From: Phoebastria nigripes
Lineage: Eukaryota > Chordata > Aves > Procellariiformes > Diomedeidae
Direction of reading: 5' to 3'
Length of the DNA stretch: 64,000 nucleotides
NCBI GenBank assembly: GCA_035582835.1
Contig: JAYKAV010002353.1
Location: 960,586-1,024,585 of the forward strand
Both the position numbers and the translations under genes were made by a program. Below are positions 51,701 to 63,514 of this stretch, one piece after another. How positions within the stretch are numbered: position 1 is the first letter of the stretch; each line of letters opens with the position of its first letter. Under the pieces are notes generated by a model. That model saw only the letters and a list, made by a program, of their open reading frames with translations, was not told the DNA's origin and did no database searches.

Positions 51701-52880
51701 GTGGGCCTTTTAAATGAGCAGTTGTCTGTGTCACGTGCGGTGGCCAGCTTGAGGCATTTTGCCCATCAGCCATATGGCTTTTTTCTCTGACACATGGTTT
51801 TTCCCATTCCCTTCTTCATTTTCATCTTGGCTATGCAAACAGTATTTTTGCCTTGTACATTTGCCTGTACAATTCCCCCCCCAAATGTTTCAGGCTGGAA
51901 ACAAACTAATGAATTAATTCTTAATTAGAATCAGGACATATGCCAGACAATTCATTTTGTAATTAGAATGACGGAAGAAAGATTTTAAAAGTCTCACAAA
52001 TGGATATTTACGCAGAGAATTTTTTTTTATATCTTAGGTGCATTAAGATCNACTAGGCAAATGCTAGACTTCATAATCACCTGATAGGTAAATACACTGC
52101 AAAGGTAGAGATGGTACCAGGTTCTGATCATCTTTCTAGCTACTACTTATTAACACTTTCTAAGCCTCATCATTGCTACTCACAGTAAAAGAAGTAACAT
52201 AGTTAAGTTTATATATAACTAATGTCCAAGCCATCTTACAAAATTGGTGATAATTCTTGGCATTTTTAGGCCCAGAAGTCTCCAATGTTTCTTGTGTATA
52301 CAAAAGAACTATAAAAAACATCATGTGTACCTGGTGAAGCAGGCATTTTATATCTAGAAATAAACAAAAAGATTGCCCACGGTCACCTTAATTACCTGGC
52401 AACCTAAAACCACTGGCCACAAAAGTTGTGTGGTTTAGACTGTTAGGTTCTTTGGCTTCAAGTCTTACTTTCTCCCTAGTTGATTCAACACATTGTTTTA
52501 CATTTAATGTTGAGCATCATGAGTTTGTCTTTTACCTTAATAACTGAGGCTTTCGATCAGAAATTCTTGCTCTCTTACTGCATCCCATTGTTTTCAAGGG
52601 TGGGTTTTTTTGGTGATGTATATTACTAGTGATTACAAGTTGAGGAAAAGAAGTCTGGTGTCAAGGTAAAGACTGTCAGCTCTGGCATCATATTTTTTAA
52701 GATAGTTCATTGGTGACCAACTTTCACTTTATTTAAATATAGATTTTATAGCTAACATTGAAATATCAGCACTGTGCCAAAAAAACAGCTTTCCTGTTGA
52801 AAAAAATCAAAATTGTTTCAAGAAAAGTCTGCCCTTTCTCTTCTTAGGAGCTGTCTGTTTCCCAGCTTCAACCCTTGTTG
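45707..52880. other. AT-rich non-coding stretch
   Basis: No gene is supported. A-rich runs lie at about 46138-46159 and 46985-46996. The interval 50270-50680 is somewhat GC-richer and carries a 140-codon minus-strand open frame (50256-50678) without recognisable domains. The interval 48250-48720 resembles conserved non-coding DNA by composition. Nothing else is defensible. Confidence 0.55.
48250..48720. promoter_or_regulatory. Possible conserved non-coding patch (tentative)
   Basis: The patch has balanced, non-repetitive sequence without long homopolymers. It includes an extended homeodomain-like word (TTAATTAGCACC near 48421) and a second site-like ATTAAC near 48436. This is the kind of sequence often found in vertebrate developmental enhancers, but conservation cannot be judged from one genome. 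Function is inference only. Confidence 0.12.
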
Positions 52881-54090
52881 TTCATCAAGGGCAAGTCCTG
52901 CCTGACTAACCTAGTGGCCTTCTACGCTGGAGCGACTACATCAGTGGACATGGGAAGGGCTACAGATGTCGTCTGTCTGGACCTCTGTAAGGCCTTTGAC
53001 ACGGTCCCCCACAACATCCTTCTCTCTAGATTGGAGAGATATGGATTTGTCGGATGGACTGTCTGGTGGGTGAGGAATTGCTTGGATGGTCACATCCAGA
53101 GGGTAGTGGTCAACGGCTCAATGTCCAGATGGAGGTCGGTGATGAGTGGTGTCCCGCAGGGGTCTGTATTGGGACCGGTACTGTTTAATATCTTCATCAA
53201 TGACATAGACAGTGGGATCGAGTGCACCCTCAGCAAGTTTGCAGACGACACCAAGCTGAGTGGTGCGGTCAACATGCCTGAGGGACAGGATGCCATCCAG
53301 AGGGACCTGGACAAGCTGGAGAAGTGGGCCCATGTGAACCTCATGAGGTTCAACAAGGCCAAGTGCCAGGTCCTGCACCTGGGTCGGGGCAACCCCCGAT
53401 ATCAATACAGGCTGGGGGATGAAGGGACTAAGAGCAGCCCTGCCGAGAAAGACTTGGGGGTACTGGTGGATGACAAGCTGGACATGAGCCAGCAATGTGC
53501 GCTCGCAGCCCAGAAGGTCACCTGTATCCTGGGCTGCATCCAAAGCAGCGTGGCCAGCAGGTCGAGGGAGGTGATTCTGCCCCTCTACTCTGCTCTGGTG
53601 AGGCCCCACCTGGAGTACTGCGTCCAGCTCTGGATCCCTCAGCATAAGAAAGACAGACCTGTTGGAGCGGGTCCAGGGGAGGGCCGCGAAAATGATCAGG
53701 GGGATGGAACACCTCTCCTATGAAGAAACGCTGAGAGAGTTGCGGTTGTTCAGCCTGGAGAAGAGAAGGCTTCGGGGAGACCTTATTGCAGNCTNTCAGT
53801 ACTTAAAGGGGGCTTATAAAAAAGATGGTTGCAAATTTTTTAGCAGGGCCTGTTGCAACAGGACAAGGGGGAATGGCTTTAAACTAAAAGAGAATAGATT
53901 TAGACTAGATATAAGGAAGAAATTTTTTATGCTGAGGGTGGTTGAAACACTGGCACAGGTTGCCCAGAGAGGTGGTAGATGNCCCGTCCCTGGAAACATT
54001 GAAGGTCAGGTTGGACGGGGCTCTGAGCAACCTGATCTAGTTGAAGATGTCCCTGCCCATGGCAGGGGGGTTGGACTAGATGACCTTTAA
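52881..54090 (+). pseudogene. CR1 ORF2 reverse transcriptase fragment, frameshifted
   Basis: The first open segment ends at 53723 and shows LDLCKAFD (residues 35-42, counting from the codon at 52875), VPQGSVLGP (93-101), the catalytic FADD (122-125), and then [16 protein letters not shown]. Near 53655 two bases are missing relative to copy 1, shifting the frame. The protein continues in a second frame, 53662-54090, through [12 protein letters not shown] and [13 protein letters not shown] to the region around [11 protein letters not shown] one-base insertion near 53941 then spoils the last block, so the usual WNRLP-type ending is lost. Over the shared 229 or so residues it differs from copy 1 at about 21 positions by eye. 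It is a dead, truncated copy. Confidence 0.9.
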
Positions 54091-54136
54091 AGGTCCCTTC
54101 CAACCCAAACTATTCTATGATTCTATGTTTCTATGA
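52881..54136 (+). mobile_element. CR1 LINE retrotransposon copy 3, 5'-truncated
   Basis: This is the 3' part of a CR1 element on the plus strand. Similarity to copy 1 begins near 52881, inside the RT domain, and runs to the 3' end. The end is marked by ATTCTATG, ATTCTATG and a variant TTTCTATG (54112-54135). The 3' untranslated part contains GACCTTTAAAGGTCCC, shared with copy 1, so the two belong to the same or sister subfamilies. The orientation is opposite to copy 1, about 34 kb away, making a long-range inverted pair. It is 5'-truncated as is usual for LINEs, so it lacks ORF1, the endonuclease and the first RT blocks. Confidence 0.95.
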
Positions 54137-57100
54137 TGATCTGCCAGAATGGTCATGGACCAGGCATTGCTTGGTTGTGTGAGAGTCTGGTAGAACGAAG
54201 AAACCGTTCTGAATGTCCCTCTCCAAGCTGAAAAATGTTCAGTTCGAACTAACTGCTACTGCTTTATAGCCCATCATAGGCAGTCATTCAGCTGTCTATT
54301 AGGAATGTCAGGAATGTTTTCATAGTCATGCCAGAGTTGTCTATAACATAGAGATATTCTACTTTTTCCCTGAGGGAAATATCAGCAAAAGTTAATTTTT
54401 CAAGTATATTAATTTTTTTCACCAGCAAACTGTTTGTTTGGGTTTTTTTCTTTTTTTTACTGAAGAATTTCAAATTGGAAATAGTGGGTTTTGGCCTTTC
54501 AGAAAGAACATTTTATAGGTCTCATTCTTTTGTATTCAGTTAGGAAACCAACCATGGGATGCTATCTCCCTCTTTGAGCAAGAAAACACAGTGTAATATG
54601 GAAAACTTCATGGCTTCCATGGTATGCTCCTGCCGATGGATCCCCTGAGAGGAACAAAGACACTTNAGTCAAGCTATAGATATTAAGAAAGGTAGCAGTA
54701 TCATTTGCAATGTAACTATTTAATTTTTTATTTCTATTTCAGATGGAAGCAGATGCTTTTCAAGAAAAAGAGAGATCTAAATTGAGATCTAATTTTCTGT
54801 CAGATAATAAAGTCAATGGAAAATTTTTTGTACTTAATTCCTGTTTTAAATTGACTCCTATCTTGCACTACAGATTCCATTTCATTTTTACCCTTCTAGG
54901 TCAGCACTTGAACAGGTCCAAGATGCAAATGCACAACATGACAAATCCCCAGGTTCTCATTCTTGTTAAGAAATGTAGTCCTACCAGATCATGAGATTGC
55001 TGTTTCTAGAGAATGTGGATTTTCTCTTCTCATAATGTTATTCCTTCTTGCCTGTTTCACTGGAAACATCTTGGAAATGGTGTCAAAGCTGGTGTATTTA
55101 TGGATGCTGACAGGTGGTAGGTGTTAGGGCAGCAAATACCCCTTCCAGCCTACGTACAGTGAAGCACGCTGTTCAAGCCACCAAGACAGTGATACAATTC
55201 ATGGTACCATGTATGAGGAGCAGCCAGAACAAAAATAATTCATATCCAGGAACTGTCATTCCTAGGAATGATTATTCTTATCTAGATTTTTATGAAGTAC
55301 AGTAGTCACCAGGCTGGATGTCCTTTGAAAATAAGCAAACTTTCATAATTCATGTAAAGGGTTCAGAATAAGGACATGCTACAATCCTCATATAATATCT
55401 CTATTCTATTTCTTTAAACTGAAAAAAAAAAATGGAGACCTCTTCTTGTTTTCATTTTCCCAAGCTTTTGTCAGTGCTTTCAGAATGCATCAGCACTGTA
55501 AGACAACACCCTGTCCCCATTTCTACACATTGTTTGTGTACCAGTCTCAGAACTGCCATTTCACATCACAGTACATTGATTTTTAATGTTCTTTTAATTT
55601 AGGCTAAAGATGCAGAAATCTTAGCTCAGTTAGGCTGCATGCTGACCTGCATTTGAACTTCTTACCAGCTGCTCTTAGGTCTCTGACAACAATTCTTTTT
55701 TTAAAACCACAATTAGGAAAAAAAAAAAAAAAAACAAACATTAGATGACATTATAGGCTGCTTTTAATTATTTTTTAACATTATTTTTGTTCAGTCAATA
55801 ACAAATATGTGCTTTCAAAATGGTTGTAAGGGATGCAGGATTTAAACAGATACAATAATCTCACTTACTTCTGTCTCATTCTCTCTTTAGATCTATCGCT
55901 GTTATCTGATTTACTAAGACATAGCAGCTGGTATGCCCTTTTTGAGCTAGCTTTGCAAGATTAAATTCTGCCACCTTAACCTAGCATAAATATTGAGAAG
56001 TGGCACAACCCAGGTTCATCATGGGATCTGGTGCATGAAATTAATGCTGGAAAGTAGGATAACACAGTGACAGTGACATGGATGTGTCGGTCTGGATAAT
56101 TCTGGAGTTCTGGAAGAGGGGAAAAGTTCAGTAAGACAACATTGCCCTACTGAGTAGTGCAAAAGAAAATAATGTGTTCCCATATAAGCTGTTTGGGCAG
56201 AGAGGAGTAGCAGGAGTATTTAAAAGTGATTGAGATATGTTCTGAAATAGGACACTTTCAAAGCTTCTGCAGTCCTCTTTACAGCCTGACGTTACAGTTT
56301 ACGCTTAGTTCAGTCAGCAAAAGAACAGAAAAGCTCCTGGAAAAGTTGGAGCAGTGAAACTGGGAGCTGGTCCTGTGATATCTATAAATGCAGTTCCTGT
56401 TGACTTCACTGGATATTTTAAGCAAGCATAGACGGCAGGAATAACTCTCATTTTTTAAACAGAAAGTATGACTAAAAATGAGGGTATTTTTAGTACACTT
56501 CTATTATTCTTACAGAGCCAAATTTAGCTTAACCTTCTCTTTCTAAGGCATGATGAAAAGCCGCAAAAACTGTTGTATCCTTGGTTTCATTCCCAACGGC
56601 ATACTGGCATACTACTTGCACAAGACTGCCTTGAGCAGTATTCTGTAAACTAAATGATGATTATGCGTATATGAGCACTGGGCCAATAAAGCACAGAATT
56701 TGCTATTCTCATTTATAACTGCTGCATGGCATCTCTTTCTATTAAGGCAAAGAAGGTTTCTTTTTATACTAACACACTGAAGAAAATACAGATCATCTTG
56801 AAAACCTCTGTGTAGGAATATGCACACGAACAGAGTTTAAATTAATCATATCTTTGGCCAATGTAAGCAAAAAGGGATGATTTGGCTGTTTCGGTACTAT
56901 AAATCTTAAGGTACTAATTTATTTCCAAATCAGAATTTTCCTGTTTGATCAAACTAGACACTGTAGCTCCTAATAAAATAATAATTTGGTCTGCAGTAAA
57001 TGTCATTCTGAAGTACTGTTCAGAGTATAGGCTTCTAAAGGGCAAAATTGACTCAATCTTAAAAAAGAAAATTTACAAAAAAAATCCACCTATAACAGAT

Positions 57101-57479
57101 GCTCTAGCATATGGCTAGGTTTTAAGTGAGTGCATAGTTGAGCACAGAAAATAAATAAGGGCGTGACAAGACCCCCCCTTCTTCTTTTGCCCCATAGATA
57201 CACTAATCACATGGTCACCAGATGGCATATACAGAACTTTGAATGCAGTACAATATTTATAGCCACCAGTTTGCGGCCTTAAAGGCTGAATATTAAAATG
57301 CTTATTTCATATGGCTGAAAAGAAGCACTTTAAAGTTGTTTATTTTTGTTGTTTTTACTATTCAGAGCACAGAAAAGAATTGGTTTGTGCAGCCGAAGTG
57401 GGCAACTGTGCCTTGAAGTTACCTCAGTGATCTTTAGGCCTCGGTGAAGGTAGCAAAGCCAGTTGTGAAGCCCTTAGCC
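54137..57479. other. AT-rich non-coding stretch
   Basis: No gene is supported; frames are below 85 codons. There is a 17-base poly(A) at 55718-55734, a GAGATCTAA near-tandem pair around 54772-54793 and an n at 54666. I see no transposon ends beyond the CR1 boundary. Confidence 0.6.
55718..55734. repeat. Poly(A) tract, 17 bases
   Basis: This is an uninterrupted A run followed by a short ACAAAC segment. No retrocopy body with a polyadenylation signal is recognised upstream. Confidence 0.85.
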
Positions 57480-57870
57480 TGGAAACCCCTACCGCCCTGA
57501 GCTGAAAAGCACAGGGCTTAATTTTGTCGGAAAGCTGGGGATGGGTGTACAGCTCCCAGCTGTGCCGTGGGATCCGCACAGGCGAGCATCGCAAAGGTGG
57601 CTTTGCTCCCGACCCCGCTGTCGCCACCGTCCCCGTGTCCCTCTCAGGCGGAAGGGACGGCGGCAGGCAGAGGCCCCTCCAGCGCCAGGGCGGCAGCTGG
57701 ATCCTGTGGCACCTTCCCCCAAAGTCTTGTTTTTCCCCCCAGTTATTACAGGAGCAGCAGCCGTGCTGTATGTCGAAGCAATATCTTGTATGCTCTTACT
57801 ATCCGAGGCCACAAGAGGGAGAACAAGATAACGAAGCCGCGNTACGAATAATTGCGTGCCCCAAATCGTC
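57480..57870. promoter_or_regulatory. Compact CpG-rich islet (possible promoter or exon)
   Basis: In otherwise AT-rich, CpG-poor DNA this segment carries roughly 25 CpGs in under 400 bases. The core at about 57560-57730 is clearly GC-rich, and CpGs continue to 57870 (for example AACGAAGCCGCG near 57830). CpG-rich islets in vertebrates usually mark promoters, or exons and repeats spared from methylation decay. Open frames of 94-132 codons overlap in several frames on both strands, as expected from low stop density; the longest (57524-57922, plus) has no recognised domain. TTTTTCCCCCCAG ends near 57741 and GAAAGGTAAAT lies near 57968, so a spliced exon is imaginable, but I cannot confirm one. 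Confidence 0.4.
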
Positions 57871-59898
57871 TTATCAGCTTCATAAAGTCTGCCTGTTCTT
57901 CCAGTTTCCTGGGTTCAAGTAAATAATCATTAAGCTTTCAAAAGCTGAACATCAGAAATATGCAATTGAAAGGTAAATGGAAATGACGCTGGAGCAACGT
58001 TCGCCTTTATGCTGTACCATACGCTGACCGGCAAGGATTGGATATTTCTACAGGAAATAATACTAAATGCCTCACAGAAAAAAGATTTTTCAATACTTTA
58101 ATACCAATGGAAATCCAATTAACCAGAACATATTTCTGCCTCGAACACATTTGCGGTAAAACAGTGTGTAGGTTTTTCTTTGATGGAGGCTACTGCAGAA
58201 GCTTGCGTAGACTTCGGTTTTTATGAGCCTTTATTAATTTAAAGATAAATATTCAGCTTCATTTGTGGATGTTCTGCTATATCTCAAGAAACTGAGCAGA
58301 TAATTCATACTCTGACTATTTTAAGGAAATTAATTTGCATTACAGCAGAAAATTCTCAGATGCACTTGTGTTAAGAAAACTATAATATCATCATGAATGT
58401 ATAGATTTAAGAAAGCAAAATGTAGGAAATATATAGTGTTTCTACTAGACACTATGTCAGCCCTGCTGGTGTTAAAAAGACTAGAATTATATAGGTGTAT
58501 TGTCATCTTTTAGAGTGTTTATGTAACTGTTTTCATGAGCGTACACTGTCACCCAGAGACCTTTAGTGAACTTACTGTTTAACAACAATGCTAAAGAAAG
58601 TATGTAAAGAAGATGGGTAAAACATATTATCCTGGGCTACAAAATACTCTTTCCATTTCTTCCTTTTGCTTTATTATTTGAATGCTATATTGTTAACACT
58701 GTTGTTTGAAGACCACCAGGGGATTGTGGCAATTCATAACATTGCAACATTGAAAATAATGTGTTTGATTTATTTTTAATGTGAATACAGTAGTGATTTT
58801 GTTTGTCAGAAGCCATGGGGAACAAAGTTGGATATTATACATTAGCAGCCTCCATTTAATGTAATAGGGAATGTAATTAGATCATAAACAGAGACATCAT
58901 TTAAAAATGCACTCTTTTANGATTAATGAAGTGATATTAAAATGTTCTGCTGCTATAAACAGAATATGTGCATTTCCAGGAAAAGCAGAGAGCAAGAGTA
59001 TGAAGAGAAGAGACAGACAATAGAAATTAGCAGAGGTATGTCTGCATTTTTTCACAGTAAATTTTACTCTGTTTCCAAATTGATTTTTTTTTGTTTTGAT
59101 TAATTTATTCTCTCCACTTTCTTGTTCCGGCATAAAAAGAATAAGCAGAGAAAAAGAAGTAGAGAAAATATATGGGTGGAATGGCTTAATAATTTCAAAG
59201 GTTGTGTCTAATCTTGTGCAAGTACTCATAAAAGACCGGTTAAACTACATGTAGATCTTTGTAACAGGAAGCCCAATCAGTTTAGTATTTAGTTGGGAAT
59301 GGCAGCATGCTCTCAAACTATCCTTTTTTTTCCCCCTTCTCCTTTTTGTTGTGTTTTGTTTTCTCTTTGAAAATTTATTTTTAAGTTATATATTCCTTTT
59401 ATGCATTCCTATAGAAGACAAAATATATATTTTCATTGCAAAACTGTAGGTTTTTTTTACCTCTCACAGTGCCAATTCCATACTTTTCCTGTCATGTCTG
59501 CAGTGCAGGTTTCTTAAAAGAAAGACAGTCAATCTCAAGAAAAGAAGGTGAAAATAACCTTGCTTTAATACAACCAGAGCAGTAATTTCCTTTAAATTTA
59601 CATGGACTTTGGGGTTTGTTTCAAGTGCAATTTTACTATTTACTTTCTAGATGGAGACATCTTTTATAGATCTAGGAATTAAAGCTTTCAAACTCAAAAC
59701 TTACATTCTGTAATTAGCTATTAAGAAAAAAAGAGTCCTATTCCCTTCAGTTTTCCCATTTCTAATCTCTTCAGTTCATGGCACAGCTCACAGTTTTGCT
59801 ATACCCTTTATTTCAGCTTTCTTATTTAGCACATTATCAAGTTTGATTATGGTTAGATTTACTCAAAAACTATACGGAACAGCTGCACAGAAATGTGC

Positions 59899-59926
59899 TT
59901 TGTTTTGTTTTGTTTTGTTTTGTTTT
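59899..59926. repeat. (TTTTG)n microsatellite
   Basis: This is a run of about five TTTTG-type units. It reads as the Phe/Val/Leu/Cys-rich start of a chance open frame. Confidence 0.9.
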
Positions 59927-61095
59927 ACTGCAGAGGGTTAGAAAATATGCTGGAAACTCTAAACCAGTCCCAGGCTACAACAAACAGTAAGTGTCACTGC
60001 TTGCTGAACGACAGATGCTTCGCTGTTGTGACAGAAGTAGTTGTGTGGGCCACCTGGAAGTCTAGAGACCACCACTTACTTGCAAGCCATTGTCATAAAA
60101 TACTCCTTGATTTACCATCTGCTTTTATGAACTGTCCCCGAAATTAAATATCTTAATGGAAGCACGGAATGGTGNGGTATGGGGTGGTTAAGTGTGAAAC
60201 TTTGTCTGTCTGTGAGTTCAGTGAAGGAATAAACCACAGCTGCTCTTGTCTATGTGTGTGCTGTTACTGTTTTGAAAACCCGTGCTCTGCCTCTGCCTGT
60301 AATATATCCAATGTATTTACAGTGGATTTCAGCTTTTATAGTATCATGTCACATTTTTATGCATTATTCATATTTTTTTCTTAACTAAGTAGTTTTTAGC
60401 TCTCAGAAATTGCAAATATATAGCTCAAATTGTTAGTATTTATATAAAATTGAATACCACAATATTTACTATATAAATTTACAGGCAATGAGGCTATTTA
60501 TTTGAATACAGTTGCATGTGTGTTTCCTAGATCAGGTTTATATTACTGTAATGGACTTCATTATACAGAACTTTTTCTCATGTCAGTTTATAGTGAGAGT
60601 TATTCACGTGCAAGTTTTCTTCTGTAAGGAGCAGTTATGTAGGAAAGGCTTAAATTAATAATAATATTTCCAGAGAATTCTTAAACGAATAAGAAAAGAG
60701 TTGGCAGGAATACTTTTTTGCATATAGTATTACCAAAAGTTTTTAAATAATGTAAAGGAAAGATTCAATTTTTTATTAAATCCTGTAATTATTAGTCTCC
60801 ATGGATTTGCTCTAAGACCACCAGAAAATATGTTTNATTCATATTACAGATGATAGGATTTTCCTAAGAGTACCCATGTGAAGAAAGATTTAGAAGACAG
60901 CATTGAACAGATTTGGTAAGTGCTAAGGGTAACAAGAGAGATGTGAACATGCTAGTATAGGTAACTACAACCTGTGCAGGTGAGGTCCTCTGTTTTTATA
61001 TGTCATCTGAGCTTGTCGCTTGTCTTCATAGCCATAGCTATCATTTGGAAAATTTTTAATTTGCTTGCCATTACCAAAATTTTTCCATTCTACCT

Positions 61096-61144
61096 GTTTT
61101 GTTTGTTTGTTTTGTTTTTGTTTTTGTTTTTGTTTTGGGGGGGG
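61096..61144. repeat. (TTTG)n/(TTTTTG)n repeat ending in a G run
   Basis: TTTG and TTTTTG units are followed by eight G in a row (61137-61144), then GTTGC, an ambiguous base and another T run. Mixed homopolymers like this are error-prone in sequencing, so the exact lengths are doubtful. Confidence 0.85.
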
Positions 61145-62510
61145 TGTTGCNTTTTTTTTTTAATTGGGATTTTACACCTTAAATCTATGCAAATAAAAGA
61201 TCCTGCTGTTTAGTTAAAAAGCCCAAAGGTTTGTATATTTATGTGTGTGAGCATTAGTGGAGAATTTCTACATGTGGTGGATGAAGCAGGATTTGCAGGG
61301 AGAAATCAAAAAATTAATTTGCAAAAAACACTGGTTCGAAGCAGTTCCCAGTCAGATGTGCCTGAGCTGTCTGAAGGCTGGAGGGGCAGGCAGAGATGCT
61401 CTTGCTGAAGCTCAGCAGCAGACGCACAGCCTCATCAAAGAGGCATACACAGGAGTTGAAAAGTTCAGGGTAGGCCTTAAGCATTTCAGTATTTTAGGAG
61501 AGGAAAGATTCCTAGTTTATGTGTATCAAAGAGTCACTGTAAAAAACATGACTGTTATGGACTATATAAGGACAAAGGATACTGGTTTTCCTTGCTGGGT
61601 TGTTGGTTTTTTTGCTGCTTAGATTTTTTCATATGTTTAATTCTATTCCAGGTTCGGTCATATAATATAGGTAGGGAAAGATACACACTTTTAAAAGCCA
61701 CAGTTGTGCTTGGGTTGTGGAAACTGGAGGGAAAGTGGTGTAGCTTTGGGATGTGTGTGGGATAGAAAACTATTTCTCGTGTAACCATAGAATGGGAAAT
61801 AAGGTAATTTTTTTTTTTTCTTTACATAATAGCTTACTTGAGGAAAGTAACTATCACACGGAATGTCACACAGAAATGTTATTTCAAATGTTAAATAAAA
61901 GGTTTCATAGTATTATATACAAAATCATTCTATGCTATTTATTTTATCACAATCCTTATGCAGTGACAACAGTTGTGTCTGACTTTTCCTGCTGCAGTTT
62001 GTAAGAGAATATTAAACTCATGACATGGCTACCTAGTTTTACACTTTTTTTCCTTTTCCATCAAATAATTTATATTGTTAAAAATAATTCCTATAATTTT
62101 AAAGCTTTACAGGAAGATTTTTTTTCCTGTTAATATTTTGTGTGCTAGTCATTTATGCAGGTAGAAATGCTTCAAATCTGTATCCTCGATAACATTTCTT
62201 TAAGGAATAGATGGGGGGATGGTGTTTGTGAGGGTTTCAGAACTAAGCCCAAAGCCGGCACTACCTCTAAGTGCCATTCAGTGTAATTTTAAAACAGCAT
62301 TTTGCAAGTGTGATGAAGTGAGAGTAAGTGGCTGAACCTGTGTGAAAAAGAAAACAATAAAAATTTGTCATTGCCAGCAAAATAGGAACAAAACCCACTT
62401 TCACTTATGGTTTCTCCAAAACAAAACCAAAAAACCATAAGTTATTCACAGTTTTATCCCTGATTCCCGTGAAAATGGAAAGCATTCTGTGGGGTATAAA
62501 ACACCTGCTA

Positions 62511-62526
62511 TTACATACATACATAC
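62511..62526. repeat. (ACAT)n microsatellite
   Basis: Three to four ACAT units occur within CATACATACATACAG. It is a minor simple repeat. Confidence 0.75.
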
Positions 62527-63514
62527 AGACACAAGTATATACAATTAAAGGTATTTTGCTGCAAACCTCCCCTCCTTCAAACAAACCCAATTTATAAAGA
62601 CTATTCTCACTTAAGACAGTGACAGTCGCTAGCCAAGTTAAATATGGTAACAGTATAAATTATAAGAAGTGATATTTTAGTCCTGCCATAAAGACTGACC
62701 CTCAGTTTAAAACGGAGGGAAAAAAGCAGTGTTTCCCTTTGCCAACATTTTTGTCCAACAAAATTTTATATGGAAAGTTCCACATAAAACTAAGGGATCT
62801 TTCCCTATATGTGAAAACAGCTTTTCTAGTTCAGAAAGATACACCATCACCTGTGAGACCACTGTGGCCACAAAGAGTGCAATAGGAGTTAGGCAGAGCG
62901 TGAACTTATTAAGGGAGTGGTAAAGAGCCTTGGTCTTCCTTTTTCCTGAGGTCTTGGCATGGCTGGCAAGGTTTGCAGTCCCATGACATGTAACATAGAC
63001 ACATATGCACATCTAATTAGATATCCATTTAGAGCTACCTTTGGGCTTGGCTCTGTAACCCCAGAGTATGTAGTCAGTATTTCCTTCCCAGCTCACTTTG
63101 GTGGCTCTCACCTACAGTGCTTTTTTGGAGTCAGTCAACAGCCCTTGAACAGCCATCTGAATGATGCGTGTACAGATGGAATGTTGATGAGATGGGGCAC
63201 ACACACCCGATGTAGAAATTAGACTGACCATTTTTTATTTCTAAAGTGGTCTGCAAATACTAAAGGTCATTAAAATGAAATGAAAATAAGTTTGTCTTTA
63301 TGCGTTGCTGCTGCTTTATGTCCCAGTCTTGCAAAGAGCTTCATGCAGGCAGGTGATTTTGGTTAAGTAGAGCTTGTTTGCTGACTTCTTGCAAGACTAT
63401 AGATTTCAACAATGTGAAAATGTCAATACATAGATCCCGCTTTTGCCTTGGAAATTTTTTTTTCAGTCAAAGCAATTATTTACTTTCTTTAACAGAAGTG
63501 TCAGACTGACTTTT

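Larger units (their letters stand above)
57871..63514. other. AT-rich non-coding stretch
   Basis: No coding exon or RNA gene is supported. The longest frame (61257-61622, plus, 121 codons) has no family likeness. TGTTT and TTTG/TTTTTG simple repeats and a short (ACAT)n array are listed separately. Several n bases occur. Confidence 0.6.

Noticed and set aside
57524..57922. 132-codon open frame across the CpG-rich islet
   Set aside because: Several overlapping frames are open on both strands because stops are rare in GC-rich DNA. No domain is recognised and one n lies inside. It was kept only as an islet, not as a coding gene.
61257..61622. 121-codon plus-strand open frame
   Set aside because: No family likeness; the second half is low-information residues. 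It is probably a chance frame.
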